A DNA stretch of 30,852 nt, from positions 1 to 30,852 of the forward strand of contig JAUCBJ010000931.1 of NCBI GenBank assembly GCA_032718475.1. The letters run 5' to 3'. Made by a program: the position numbers and the translations under genes. The DNA comes from Nemertoderma westbladi. Its lineage: Eukaryota > Xenacoelomorpha > Nemertodermatida > Nemertodermatidae. Every line of letters begins with the position of its first letter. The stretch's first letter is position 1. Below, one piece after another: positions 12,701 to 20,737 of the stretch. The notes under the pieces were generated by a model. The model was not told where the DNA came from and did no database searches. It saw nothing but the letters and a program-made list of their open reading frames with translations.

Positions 12701-15700
12701 TTTTAGGTCTAAAGTCAGATGTCACACACTATTTTTTTGTTCAACCAGTGCAAAGTACCAATGAACATAAAATTACTTAATCCACCACGAAGAAAGCTTT
12801 TTCTGTGCTAAACTGCTTCACTTATGATAAACTCGCTTGTAAATGGGTAGTTTCCATTAGATAGAGTAAATAGTCTAAGTGGATCGCCACTGTGTTGAAT
12901 TAATGCTGGTAATAATGAACTGATATGATGGTATCTTGCCAATTTATTTTTATTATGGGGCTATGAATTATACAATATACAGTGTTCAGATTACAATCAT
13001 CAGATTAAGATCATCATAAATAAACTAACTAACTAATACTTTTAGATATTATTTTTGTTTTAAATATTTTATTCTCATTTAATAAAGGAAACATTAGTTA
13101 ATGCTATCACCAAAATAATGTTGAATTGTAGTAAAATGCTGCGATATATGTATGTAACATACAGTATATGCCTTTTTATCATACACATGAAATATATATA
13201 TATATAGTTGCAAATGCGTCAAAAGTTAATAGCATTAATTCGCCATTATATGCAATATATACAGCAAGAATGAATAATGTAACAAATTATGTAATTAGTA
13301 CTGATGAAACACGTCTGTTGTATAAAAAATAAATATACAAGTTAAAAATACGTCCAAGAAACCTGTGGTGCAAATTCTTGTGTGATTTATTACATATGAT
13401 AATAATGACTAATTATCTAAAAATGTGGGGTTTGATCAAGAATCCGACCTACGGTTACAAAAAATAATTTTGTGTTTTTTTATTGATTCAAATACACATT
13501 TTTATGCTGAATCGAACACTGAAAACAGATTTCAAATCCGATAAAGATATTGAGTTTTGAAAATTAGTAGTCTAATGACCAAATATTAACAAAGTTTTGA
13601 GAAAAACGGCTTTAAAGTTATGAGAGTTTCAAACGTTCCCGCCAATTTTCTGTAATTGGGGGGATTATTATGTAAACTTTTACGATATTTCAAAGCAGAC
13701 TTGTAAAACATTAGGTACATACGTCAGAATTCAGATACACATCAGTGTATGGAACTTTGGCGACAATATTTTAATTTGTATTTTTATTGGAGGTCACTCT
13801 GTCTGTTTGTCTGAATACATGTCTGTTTCTCTGTCAAAAATGTAACAAATAAATAAATATAACACCACCACCTAAATTTTTTTGCTATTGGGTTTTTATT
13901 TGCCGATGATTTAAAATACGATATCGGTTTTCACTATATATCGATTCTAGACGATTGTCTGCATGTCAGTCAGTCTGTCTGTTTTTGGTTTGTCAGTCTG
14001 TTAAAATTTAAGAAGTGCACAAACTGTGCAAAATTTGTGTTATAAGGTTTTTCTGGGTGGTGATAACATTTAAAATGTCACTGGGTGGTAATTACAGTTA
14101 AAATTTCACTTTTCCAGTTTAAAGAAATCTAGACAATGAAAAAATATATGCATTAATAATGGAATCAAGTGTATCAGTCAAGTGCATCAAGTGAAGTCGA
14201 GTATGTCAAGTCAAGCACGGTTTATCAAGTGAAGTCAAGTATCTCAAGTCAGTTATGTAAAAGTCAAGTCAAGAATAGAATGTCAAGTAAAGTATGTTAG
14301 TCAAATATGTCAAGACAAGTATATAGTATCATGAATGAGTATATCAAGAATATTTGAGTTGAGGTAATGTCTGGGAGACAATTTCTTATATCAAGAATAG
14401 TATGTCAAACGATGTAATATAGCCATGTTAAATCAAGTATGTCAAGTCAGGTTAATTCAAGTATATGAAGTCAATTATGTCAAGTCAAGTGCAGTATGTC
14501 AAGTCAAGTATATCTAGTATGTAAATTAAAGCAAGGCCTATCAAGTGGAAGTCACGTATGTCAAGCCAAGTTAATTCAAGTATGCCAGGTAAAGTACAGT
14601 ATGTTAGTCAAATATGTCAAATCAAGTATGTCAAGTAAATACAGTATGTTAAGACAAGCAAGCCTATATAAAATGAAGTATGACAAGTGAAGTGGGGCAT
14701 ATCTCAATTTAAGTATGTCAAGCCATCTCAAGTATGCAATGTCAAGTATGTCAGGTAATCGGTGTTCTTTTATAAAGTAGAATCTAAAAAATTATCATTT
14801 TCAGTCTGGTGCAGTAATATAAAAAGGCCTAATGCACGCACAATGTCAGGGCTTAGAAATTGTACGACTGAAAGCAACTTTTTCCGATATGTGAGGACAA
14901 GTTTCAATTTGAAATGCCAGTTATTCCATTAGTTTTTCAGCCCAAGATATTTTTTCTAAATAATGTTCAGTTAAAATCTCTAGTTTTATTCTTTCCTCTG
15001 CGACTTGGCTTTATTTTTGACGTATTTGTAACCCTTTAGATTTATTGTTTTATTCAAATGGCGTTTCATCGACACCGATTGTAGAATTTGCTACATTATA
15101 CATTTCTACAATATAAAATGTCCAATTATATTATTTGTAGTGTTTTTGTGACTTTAAATATTAATTTTTTTCTACATTTTGGAGTTTTATCGACTTCAAT
15201 TGACGAAATAGTTCCATTATGCGATTAAGTGGTGACATTAAAAAAATTTAAACTTACAGAATGTAGTAGTCATCCATAAGCCTGTTATAGTAATCACTAA
15301 ACTTGACATAAGTTGACGTTAAGGCCTACTTTACTTAACTTGGAATACTTGACTTGAATTTACCTATTTGACTTGTCTTTACTGAAGAATTTCAAGTCAG
15401 GTCAATTCAAATTTGTCAAGTCAAGTTTAGTATGTCAAGCCAAGTATATCAAGTGAAGTCAACTTTGTCAAGTCAAGTATGTCAAGTCAATTATGTCAAG
15501 TAGAATAAGCTAAGTCAAATACTGTATGTCAAATAAAGTACAGTATGTTAAGTAAATATAACCAGCCAACAATCTAAAAAATATGATTTTCAGTCTGGTA
15601 CAGTAGGCTAATATAAATAGGCTTAATGCATAATATGTCAGGGCTTAGAAAAAATGCGACTGATAGCAAAACTTTCCGCGATGTGAAGACAAGCTTTGTA

Positions 15701-17341
15701 TGTGACGACGTCACATACAAAGCTTGTCTTCACATCGCGGAAAGTTTAAAAATAAATCTAAAGGGTTACAAATACGTCGTATTTGTAACCCTTTAGATTT
15801 ATTTTTTATACGAAAGGCGTTTTAACAACACCGATTGGAGAATTTGTTACATTATATATTCCTATATATAAAATGTCGACTTGGATTATTTGTGACGTAT
15901 TTGTGACTTTAAATGTTTATTTTTTCCTACCTTTGGCATTTCATCGCCTTAAATTGACGAAATATAGTGGTGACAATGACAAAATGTATACATAAATAAT
16001 GTAGAAATCATAGCCTGTTTAAGTGATCACTTTACTTGACTTAAAGTTGACGTACTTAACTTAGCATATTTGACTTCTTTTGGCAGAAGAATTTCAAGTC
16101 AAGTATGTGTATGTCAAATCAAGTATGAGAATTGAATTATATCAACTGAAGGATGACAAAGCCAAATGGGGTATATTTCAAGTCAATGCAATGTCAAGTC
16201 AAGTATATCAGGTAAAGTCAAGTCTCTGGCGATTGACTTTACGTATCATTGTTTACGTATCAATGTTTACGTATCATCGTTTTTTTACATAGGCCTACTA
16301 CAGTATGTAATGTAACTTGTTGGTCGTCAAAACATAATTTCATTAACGTCTGAAATGAAATTGTATGTTCAATGTTCGTATGTTTACCTAACGCTAACAA
16401 AGCACGGATTAAGCTTACAAGGAGAATAAATGTGTGAAGAAAGGGGAAACTGAGTGACATGAGAGTTTATATCGTAAGTTCCCGTTTCATTCTTGCTGGT
16501 TGGTGGTATTTGCGCATCGATTTTCCCTTGAAGTAGGTTAAATATTTCTTGCGTATATCCCCCCCCCTTCCCATTTGAAATTGTCAGGTTATATAGTGAT
16601 ATAGGGTTTTAATAAAACAAAATATATCAAACTTGGTTGTGAATTAATAATTAAATAATAAATAAACAGAAACACAGAATAATCGGAATGTATAGTAGGC
16701 CTACAGTAGTTTTGCACTACTGTATATACAGTAGGCTGATATCCTACTCTATACAACTACTCTACTTGTACAGTACTTGAAAGTCAGTAAAGTTTACCTA
16801 CACTTAACAATTTTTGTTACATAATTATACTGTATAAAACTATCATACTGTCTTTTTTTAAAAGATTGTAAGTTTTGACGAATTTTTTCTTGACGAAAAC
16901 GCTACTGTATACACTCATTATTTTCATGCGCTTTACAAAGTATCTTCGAATGTGTACAGAACGTCAATATATATTTGGGAACGAAATCGCCACTGCATAT
17001 GTAAACCGTTTTTACATATTCAATGGGCGTAAAAGGTTCGTTATACATATATATATTTATATAAAATGTCAGTCTCTCTGTGACCAGAGAGTTATATGTC
17101 AATATCTTACTTTGCTTGCAGATTCATTGAAAATGGGGGAAAATCATTAAAATTTAATTTGTCGAAATTGAAGTGGAAATGGAAGAGACCTGAAATAAAT
17201 GTAACAACTAAAAGTTTTAGTAACGATGGCAGGAAAGAGATTGGATCTTGTAATAGAACCTCACTTAACTGTCAATCTTTGGAAATGTATGTAAATTCTT
17301 CAGAGAATCGGCGTCATGATTTCGTTACATTATCACTGTGA
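451..17341 (+). CDS. Gene A: LRR / Cys-rich / polytopic membrane protein, whole coding region (5 exons)
   Basis: Five exons join at 451-751, 5453-7928, 9385-9680, 12202-12382 and 17122-17341 to give 1157 residues ending in TGA. All four introns are GT-AG, with phases 1, 2, 1, 2, and every junction keeps the frame. Predicted order: signal peptide (1-20), LRR N-terminal cap (about 37-80), about 14 LRRs (about 82-450), Cys-rich module (about 461-612), 9-11 hydrophobic segments between 620 and 1084, and a basic tail (1086-1157). The layout suggests a cell-surface receptor or channel-like protein with an extracellular N-terminus. No kinase, TIR or death domain is visible. Gene B is a tandem paralogue, roughly 40-45% identical by eye in the LRR part, which supports the exon calls. 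The product's function is unknown. An in-frame ATG at 430 would add seven residues. Confidence 0.85.
981..998 (+). repeat. Poly-C tract
   Basis: Twelve C, one G, then five C, in intron 1 of gene A about 100 bases before the 48-bp minisatellite. Simple sequence. Confidence 0.9.
1097..5064 (+). repeat. 48-bp minisatellite, about 83 copies, in intron 1 of gene A
   Basis: The unit reads CTTAGGCCTGTGGGAA, then CCCTTCTA(G/A/C)CCTGC, then TTTCAACTCTTTATCATA. It repeats head to tail for almost 4 kb with scattered variants: ACTCTT, TTCTTT or CCCAAC in place of the usual bases, 46-47 bp units that have lost one or two bases, and degenerate units at the right end (TATTATACTTAT, TATATCCCC). Because 48 is a multiple of three, long accidental open frames appear; they stop wherever a unit has an indel. 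The array fills most of intron 1. It is intronic satellite DNA, not coding sequence. Confidence 0.97.
3031..3891 (+). repeat. Higher-order repeat block inside the 48-bp array
   Basis: Five variant units in fixed order (CCCTGCTCCC type, AGCCTGC type, GAATCC type, ACCTTCTTTC type, and the 47-bp CCTGGGGAACAC type) occur at 3031-3269 and again at 3270-3508, giving a 239-bp period. A looser version follows to about 3891. This shows recent multi-unit duplication within the array. Confidence 0.8.
5065..5452 (+). other. End of intron 1 of gene A, AT-rich
   Basis: Unique AT-rich intron sequence between the 48-bp array and exon 2, ending in a good acceptor (TTACTGTTTTAG). Nothing else is recognised. 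Confidence 0.6.
5453..7928 (+). CDS. Gene A exon 2: LRRs, Cys-rich module and first seven membrane segments
   Basis: This long exon starts after GTTTTAG and ends AA/GTAAGT (phase 2). It encodes about 13 LRRs with the L-x-x-L-x-L-x-x-N-x-F/L-x-G-x-I/L-P signature, for example LKLSNNKFIGEFP and IDLRNNNLSGMLP. Next, from about 6531 to 6985, comes a Cys-rich module with spacings such as C-x-C-P, C-x-C, C-x-x-C and C-x-x-C-I, and many N-glycosylation sequons. Hydrophobic segments start near residues 620, 663, 688, 713, 766, 836 and 891. The stretch from KSFIFYSQ to LQCFL resembles a K-x3-S/Y-x-Q ... P ... C-L pattern seen in polytopic membrane modules behind Cys-rich ectodomains of protist and invertebrate proteins; that family link is from memory. 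No frame breaks are seen. Confidence 0.9.
8205..8311 (-). mobile_element. tRNA-derived SINE-like element, minus strand, intron 2 of gene A
   Basis: Read on the minus strand, the piece has a pol III A-box-like TAGCTGAATGG (8294-8304) and a B-box AGTTCGATCCC (8251-8261) about 32 bases apart, as in a tRNA. It continues into a non-tRNA body (GCCGACTTTGCAAAAG) and ends in a TAA-rich tail (about 8195-8210). The anticodon arm does not pair, so it is not a functional tRNA. A near-identical inverted copy lies at 8530-8602. Confidence 0.7.
8530..8602 (+). mobile_element. Second SINE-like copy, plus strand, head to head with the first
   Basis: GACTTCCAACCCGG, a B-box AGTTTGATCCC (8558-8568) and the body GCCGACTTTGCAAAA match the minus-strand copy at 8205-8311 with a few changes, including a 4-base duplication TGGATGGA. 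The A-box half is missing or diverged. The two copies form an imperfect inverted repeat of about 65 bp around a spacer of about 250 bases. Confidence 0.65.
8603..9384 (+). other. Rest of intron 2 of gene A
   Basis: AT-rich intron DNA. The stretch 9140-9300 is less AT-rich, with C/G-containing words (CACCCGCGGCAACC, CTCCCCCCGCAG), and could be an old repeat fragment, but no coding or RNA signal is seen. Confidence 0.4.
9385..9680 (+). CDS. Gene A exon 3: membrane segments 8-9 of the polytopic domain
   Basis: The acceptor TTTGGTAG/GACATC gives a split Lys codon with exon 2. The donor GAAG/GTGAGT leaves phase 1. The 98 whole codons read TSIEYNQEEKEF, then an F-V-G-S-V-L-L-P-Y-K motif, MELWFLLRQYLLAVAF (segment 8), SLILLFSLSLHLRLLPY (segment 9) and a conserved N-W-L-E-G end. 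Gene B exon 3 matches in the same places (FVGRFFVPYK, ELWSRVREILLAVF, ENWLEG). This agrees with the family pattern of a P/Y motif, an E/W-rich turn and R-x-x-L-L before a membrane helix. Most of the exon is invisible to a simple ATG-based search, because the first Met is at 9488. Confidence 0.85.
9681..10202 (+). other. Left part of intron 3 of gene A
   Basis: Unique intron sequence between the GTGAGT donor and the 45-bp array. It contains a TAGGCCTAC word at 9727 that recurs elsewhere in the window. No feature is recognised. Confidence 0.4.
10203..12086 (+). repeat. 45-bp minisatellite, about 42 copies, in intron 3 of gene A
   Basis: The unit is GCATAGCATACGAGTTAG, then GCCCCACGTCTCTG, then TTACTCAACGTCT. 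Copies are nearly identical, with a few diagnostic sites: CGAGTTAG or CGACTTAG, TAGGCCCC or TAGACCCC, and TCTATG or TCTCTG. One unit near 10310 has lost about seven bases. Since 45 is a multiple of three, open frames of more than 500 codons exist on both strands; these are artefacts of periodicity. The array stops about 115 bases before exon 4. Its uniformity suggests recent expansion or homogenisation, compared with the more varied 48-bp array. Confidence 0.97.
12202..12382 (+). CDS. Gene A exon 4: last two membrane segments
   Basis: The exon starts after the pyrimidine-rich acceptor CATTTTATTTTAG and completes a Gly codon from exon 3. It encodes GFVIGGLIITNIGAVLAH (segment 10), a polar loop YFGKELSTVDES, and SIVIIGVLVINGSIIVAF (segment 11). 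The donor CG/GTTCGT is weak but is the only nearby GT that joins in frame to exon 5; using the GTAACA four bases later would hit a stop at once in exon 5. The open frame runs upstream into the 45-bp repeat and downstream into the intron by chance. No counterpart of this exon is visible for gene B inside the window. Confidence 0.75.
12383..14160 (+). other. Left part of intron 4 of gene A
   Basis: AT-rich intron DNA with a short TATATATA run near 13193-13206 and two TCTGTCTGTT-type patches (about 13797-13840 and 13957-14000) like those near 19170 and 25690. These may be old dispersed repeats. No coding signal. Confidence 0.4.
14165..14760 (+). repeat. Degenerate TCAAGT-rich tract
   Basis: TCAAGT or GTCAAG recurs dozens of times, often as TATGTCAAGTCAAG, with irregular spacing of roughly 10-20 bases. 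It looks like a decayed short tandem repeat. Similar shorter tracts lie at about 15385-15560 and 16083-16230. Confidence 0.8.
14781..15400 (+). repeat. Duplicated intronic element, copy 1
   Basis: From AATCTAAAAAATTATC to GAAGAATTTCAAGTCA this sequence matches 15571-16100. Shared words include CAGTCTGG, TGTCAGGGCTTAGAAA, AACCCTTTAGATTTATT, ACACCGATTG and AATTGACGAAATA. The right end carries ACTTGACTTGAATT, the reverse of the TCAAGT tracts, so the element can fold back on the flanking tract. Confidence 0.75.
15669..15747. repeat. Perfect inverted repeat, 38-bp arms, 3-base spacer
   Basis: Arm 15669-15706 (AAACTTTCCGCGATG...) is exactly reverse-complementary to 15710-15747, separated by GAC. 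It abuts a second perfect inverted repeat at 15748. Confidence 0.97.
15748..15806. repeat. Perfect inverted repeat, 29-bp arms, 1-base spacer
   Basis: Arm 15748-15776 (AAAAATAAATCTAAAG...) is exactly reverse-complementary to 15778-15806, with a single T between. It starts at the base after the preceding hairpin ends. Confidence 0.97.
16231..17121 (+). other. Right part of intron 4 of gene A
   Basis: AT-rich intron DNA. Contains TAGGCCTAC words (about 16290 and 16697), a small hairpin around CAGTAGTTTTGCACTACTG (about 16703-16721) and a C-run near 16560. Ends in the strong acceptor used by exon 5. Confidence 0.4.
17122..17341 (+). CDS. Gene A exon 5: cytoplasmic C-terminal tail and stop
   Basis: The acceptor TACTTTGCTTGCAG is strong, and the first base completes an Arg codon with exon 4. 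The 72 remaining codons form a hydrophilic, basic tail: FIENGGKSLKF, then LKWKWKRP, then Ser/Asn-rich sequence to ...DFVTLSL and TGA at 17339-17341. The basic start right after the last membrane segment fits a cytoplasmic tail by the positive-inside rule. No recognised motif is seen. A polyadenylation hexamer follows 30 bases later. With intron 4 about 4.7 kb long, the exon assignment rests on frame, splice quality, the hydrophilic tail character and the poly(A) signal rather than on a paralogue. Confidence 0.65.
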
Positions 17342-17370
17342 CTCGTGTTACATGTATCACATTAACATGA

Positions 17371-17376
17371 AATAAA
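17371..17376 (+). promoter_or_regulatory. Polyadenylation signal AATAAA of gene A
   Basis: A canonical AATAAA lies 30 bases past the TGA of gene A and is followed by T-rich sequence (TTTTATTT). Placement and context fit the 3' end of the transcript. Confidence 0.6.
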
Positions 17377-17670
17377 GTAAAATTTTATTTAAAAGAATTT
17401 TTATTTTTTATTTTTTATTTAAGAATTCTTTATTATTATACTTTTAAATAAATATTACATTTATCGTTATTAGTTATTACGAAGCTGACATATTTTTTGT
17501 AGGCCTATAATAATGTTATATTAAGTGATTCCGATAAATCATGGATTCTGTCATAAATCCCCATTCATGTACTCCCTCCGGTTCATAATAAATTAATTGT
17601 TGTGGCTTAGAGTGACTGTGAAAGGCCAAAACATGATAGCCCACGCCATAGCGAAAAATTACCCATCCGT

Positions 17671-17860
17671 CCTGGTGGCTCAGTTGTCTTAGGCACACAA
17701 ACCCGGCTGATGTTAACCGGATGTTTTTAAACCTAGGTACCGGGTTCGAGCCCCAATAGGGTCGGTTGATATTTGTCGCTAGGGAGAGCATTATCATAAC
17801 ATAATACCTATCCCTCCGGTTCACATAACGGAGATAAAGCGGCGTCACATTCTGCCAAGG
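17671..17860 (+). mobile_element. tRNA-derived SINE-like element
   Basis: An A-box-like TGGCTCAGTTGTCTTAGGC (from 17676) and a perfect B-box GGTTCGAGCCC (17743-17753) give the internal pol III promoter pattern. The spacing of about 50 bases is longer than in a normal tRNA, and the cloverleaf does not close. A non-tRNA body follows (GTCGGTTGATATTTGTCGC and on). The right boundary is uncertain. It lies just downstream of gene A and is unrelated in sequence to the intron 2 SINE. Confidence 0.6.
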
Positions 17861-18543
17861 GTTAACACCACGCCCTATGTTTACAATTAGCAATTAGTGT
17901 TTGTACCGACATGAAAAACGAGTATCACCATGTAAAAACAATGTCTTCGATTCGCTGAGCATTGTTGCTACCGCACGTCACTGGCACCGAATAAGGGGGG
18001 AGGGGCAGGGGGGGGGGGGGGGGTTCCCCCTTTCCTTTCGGTTTTTTCTTATTTTGTTCAATGTGGTTGAAAAATGCATAGAAAACGATATACCATGGGA
18101 ATCACTGGGAATACCAAGAGAATCACCAAAAGTACATAAAATTTGATTTTTCGCAGGCCTAGCAGCCTAGCAGCCTTTGAGATTCCAAAAATTTCACTAA
18201 AAGACTACTCTTCGTTATTTTCCATATATATTTTCCGATACCACATTTTTTGGAACCAGCAGGTTCATTTTCATCTTATTTTTTACACACTTTATTTCTA
18301 TTTTCGTTTTCGTTTTCGTTCTTAGAAATGTTGTAAAAAAAATTCTAAATTTTTTAAAAACTGAAAAACCCATGTTTTTTTTATTTTTGAATTTTTCATT
18401 CAAAAAATGGGGAAATATTATTCAATTAAGAAAAGTGCGTGAAATTTATTAAAGCTTATGAAATTACCTTTCATATAAAGCAAAATTAAGAAATATTACT
18501 AATTGGCGGATGAGTAGTATTTTTCGTGCGAAAAAATGTCATT
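17861..18543 (+). other. Intergenic stretch with simple repeats
   Basis: No gene is seen. Contains a G-rich run at 17995-18023 (G6, G4 and about G16, able to form a G-quadruplex), a short TTTTCG tandem at about 18298-18321, and A/T homopolymer-rich DNA at 18320-18420. Confidence 0.5.
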
Positions 18544-18981
18544 CTGAGCAAGGACTTCTAGAACATAGTATATATTCTATGTTATGTATAGAGAGTTCTA
18601 GAACATAGTATATATTATATGTTATGTATAGAGAGTTCTAGAACTTAGTATATATTCTATGTTATGTATACAGAGTTCTAGAATATAGAATATATTCTAT
18701 GTTATGTATACAGAGTTCTAGAACATAGTACATTTTCTATGTTATGTATACAGAGTTCTAGAACATAGTATATATTCTATGTTATGTATATGGAGTTCTA
18801 GAACATAGTATATATTCTATGTTATGTATACAGAGTTCTAGAACCAAGTATATATTCTATGTTATGTATACAGAGTTCTAGAACATATTATATATTCTAT
18901 GTTATGTATACAGAATATACATAATATATTAAATTTCTATATTATGAATATATACTATGTTCTAAAAGTCCTTGTTCTGAG
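18544..18981. mobile_element. Inverted-repeat element with internal 40-bp tandem array
   Basis: The left end (18544-18574, CTGAGCAAGGACTTCTAG...) and right end (18949-18981) are inverted repeats of about 32 bp with few mismatches. Between them about nine to ten 40-bp units run head to tail, each with TTCTAGAA and AACATAGTATATATT followed by CTATGTT; each unit is itself partly palindromic. The units extend the inner part of the terminal repeat. No coding sequence and no clear target-site duplication are seen. This fits a non-autonomous (MITE-like) element or a foldback satellite. Confidence 0.7.
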
Positions 18982-19384
18982 ATAATCGCCTTCAAAGTTC
19001 AACCTTCCCGCTAAAAACTACCTGTGGGTTCTGGTTGGTTAATAGTGTCTGACATGAAGGAAGTACAACACCACGGTACACCGTGCTAAAATTGTATTTA
19101 TGGGGGTATTCGGGGACGCTGATTTCATTTCCGAGGTCAGGTTTAACATTTGGTGGAATGTAGTCTGTCCGTCTGTCGGTTGTCTGTCTGTCTGTCTTAC
19201 ATTTTGACAGAGAAATTGGCAGATAGATATTCAACGATAACTCGAGAACTAAAAGTGATCTCTCTAAGCTGTTTTTAGATATTTAATCCCCATTAGAATC
19301 CGCTGTAGATGCAATAAAAACAAATTTCTGAAATTTTTTGCGAGGGGGGCTAACCCCCCCCCCTCCCCCCCCCCCCCTCCCTTA
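18982..19384 (+). other. Intergenic stretch with TCTG microsatellite and C-run
   Basis: Contains CTGTCTGTCTGTCTTAC (about 19183), similar to patches near 13800 and 25690, and ends in a G/C homopolymer region (19344-19381). No coding signal. Confidence 0.5.
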
Positions 19385-20737
19385 ATGAGTCCTTAACCAG
19401 TGCAGTATGACGGTCCCAGGCGCAGAAAGAGTCCCGACTCAAACAGACTACAGCGGCCAAGAATGCAGTTAAGGCTGCATCTAGGTCCCTGAACAGACAG
19501 TACTCTGTTAATCTACAGGAGCTAATAAACCAACAGGTTGATGCCATCAATGATGCAGACGACTGCAGGCAATCATCTCAGGCATGGAAATCGATCAACT
19601 TGCTTACCGGGCGGAAAAGCCTACCAGTTAGGCAGATTCACCAGCCGATCAAGGCTGCTGCAAGGTAAAGGCTGCTGCAAAGACCATTAAGACCAATCGT
19701 GCCAGTGGGTAGATAGTGTTCCCCCCTGAGGTCTTTAAAATACCTGAGTGTTTAAAGCTCATCTATCCCATCATAGTAGACATGTACCGAACAACAATAG
19801 TCCCACAAGAAATGAAAACAAATAAGTTTGTGCCAGTTCCCAAGAAGGGCAACCTAACTCTCTATGGTTCTTTTCGGGGAATCTCATTGATCTCGATTGC
19901 TGCAAAGCTATACAATAGAATTCTATTAAATTGCATCAGGGATCCCATTGAGAGACTGCTCCGTGGAAATCAGAATGGGTTCCGTGAAGTTAAATGTTGT
20001 TGACTTTTCAAGGCATTTGATTCAGTCTCTCGCTCACGTATGTTCAGCATACTTTCATTATATGGGTTTCCTGACCTGATGAAATTATTATCAGATCAGT
20101 AGTATACGATGATTCGACGACTTTTGTGTCTACTGTTTACGGTGATACAGAACCATTTTAAGTGCTATGGGACGTCCTACAAGGAGACACACTTGCACCA
20201 TTCTTGTTCATTTTTGTGGTTGACTACTGGATGTTCTACGCATGTCCTTAGATCATCATAATGATGATGGGGTGATGATAACTCCACCTACTGGCTCCAG
20301 AATTCGAGGAAATCCTGCCAAGTACCTAACTGATCTAGACTTTGCTGACAGTCCTCAGGAAGTCTCTGATCGGATGAGCATAAGCTCAAAGGACGGTATG
20401 CTTGAGCATGTAGACCACTTCTGTTACCTGGGATCATGGATCCGGAAGTCAGGTGAGGACCTTCGAATACGTAAGGGAAGGGCATGGGCAGTCTTGAATG
20501 GGCTTTCCAGGATTTGGAAATCACAGAGAATTAATCGGAAACTTAAGGTCCGATTATTTAGAGCACCAGTGGTTCCAGTACTCCTCTATGGGAGTCCATG
20601 CTGGGTTCTAACTGCTGAGGACACCAAATTTCTGGATTTCTGGATTCAACGAAACAAGAATGCTTCGTCGGGTTCACTGTGTCAAGTAGATTGCACACAT
20701 CTCCAATCGGATACTATATAATATTGGAGGTGTCTCA
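19385..20737 (+). pseudogene. LINE reverse transcriptase fragment, copy 1 (broken)
   Basis: Plus-strand remnant of a non-LTR retrotransposon. It covers the linker before the RT (KAASRSLNRQYSVNL, SSQAWKSINLLTGRKS), early RT (KTNRASG, FKIPECLKLIYPIIVDMYR, VPVPKKGN, GISLISIAAKLYNRI) and the C-terminal region (LRIRKGRAWAVLNGLSRIW, VPVLLYGSPCW). Deletions remove about 105 bases between GNQNGFR and the motif A region, and about 130 bases after FAD of motif C. Stop codons and frameshifts occur elsewhere. The endonuclease is absent. It ends abruptly at GGTGTCTCA, where copy 2 begins. The style recalls elements annotated as endonuclease-reverse transcriptase; the clade is not assigned. Confidence 0.85.

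Larger units (their letters stand above)
15571..16100 (+). repeat. Duplicated intronic element, copy 2, with hairpin insertion
   Basis: Matches copy 1 along both flanks, but the middle of copy 1 (about 14906-15018) is absent and two perfect inverted repeats stand in its place (15669-15747 and 15748-15806). TCAAGT-rich DNA flanks both sides, and an ACTTGACTTAAAG end is present as in copy 1. Confidence 0.75.

Noticed and set aside
14496-16292. Short open frames inside TCAAGT-rich DNA
   Set aside because: Low-complexity translations (SSQVYQVK-type) from a degenerate tandem repeat.
451-17341. Plant-style receptor kinase
   Set aside because: The ectodomain looks plant-like, but no kinase motifs (such as HRD or DFG) follow; the C-terminal part is a polytopic membrane domain with a short basic tail.
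17516-17893. 125-codon minus-strand open frame
   Set aside because: It runs antisense through the SINE-like element; no protein similarity is recognised.
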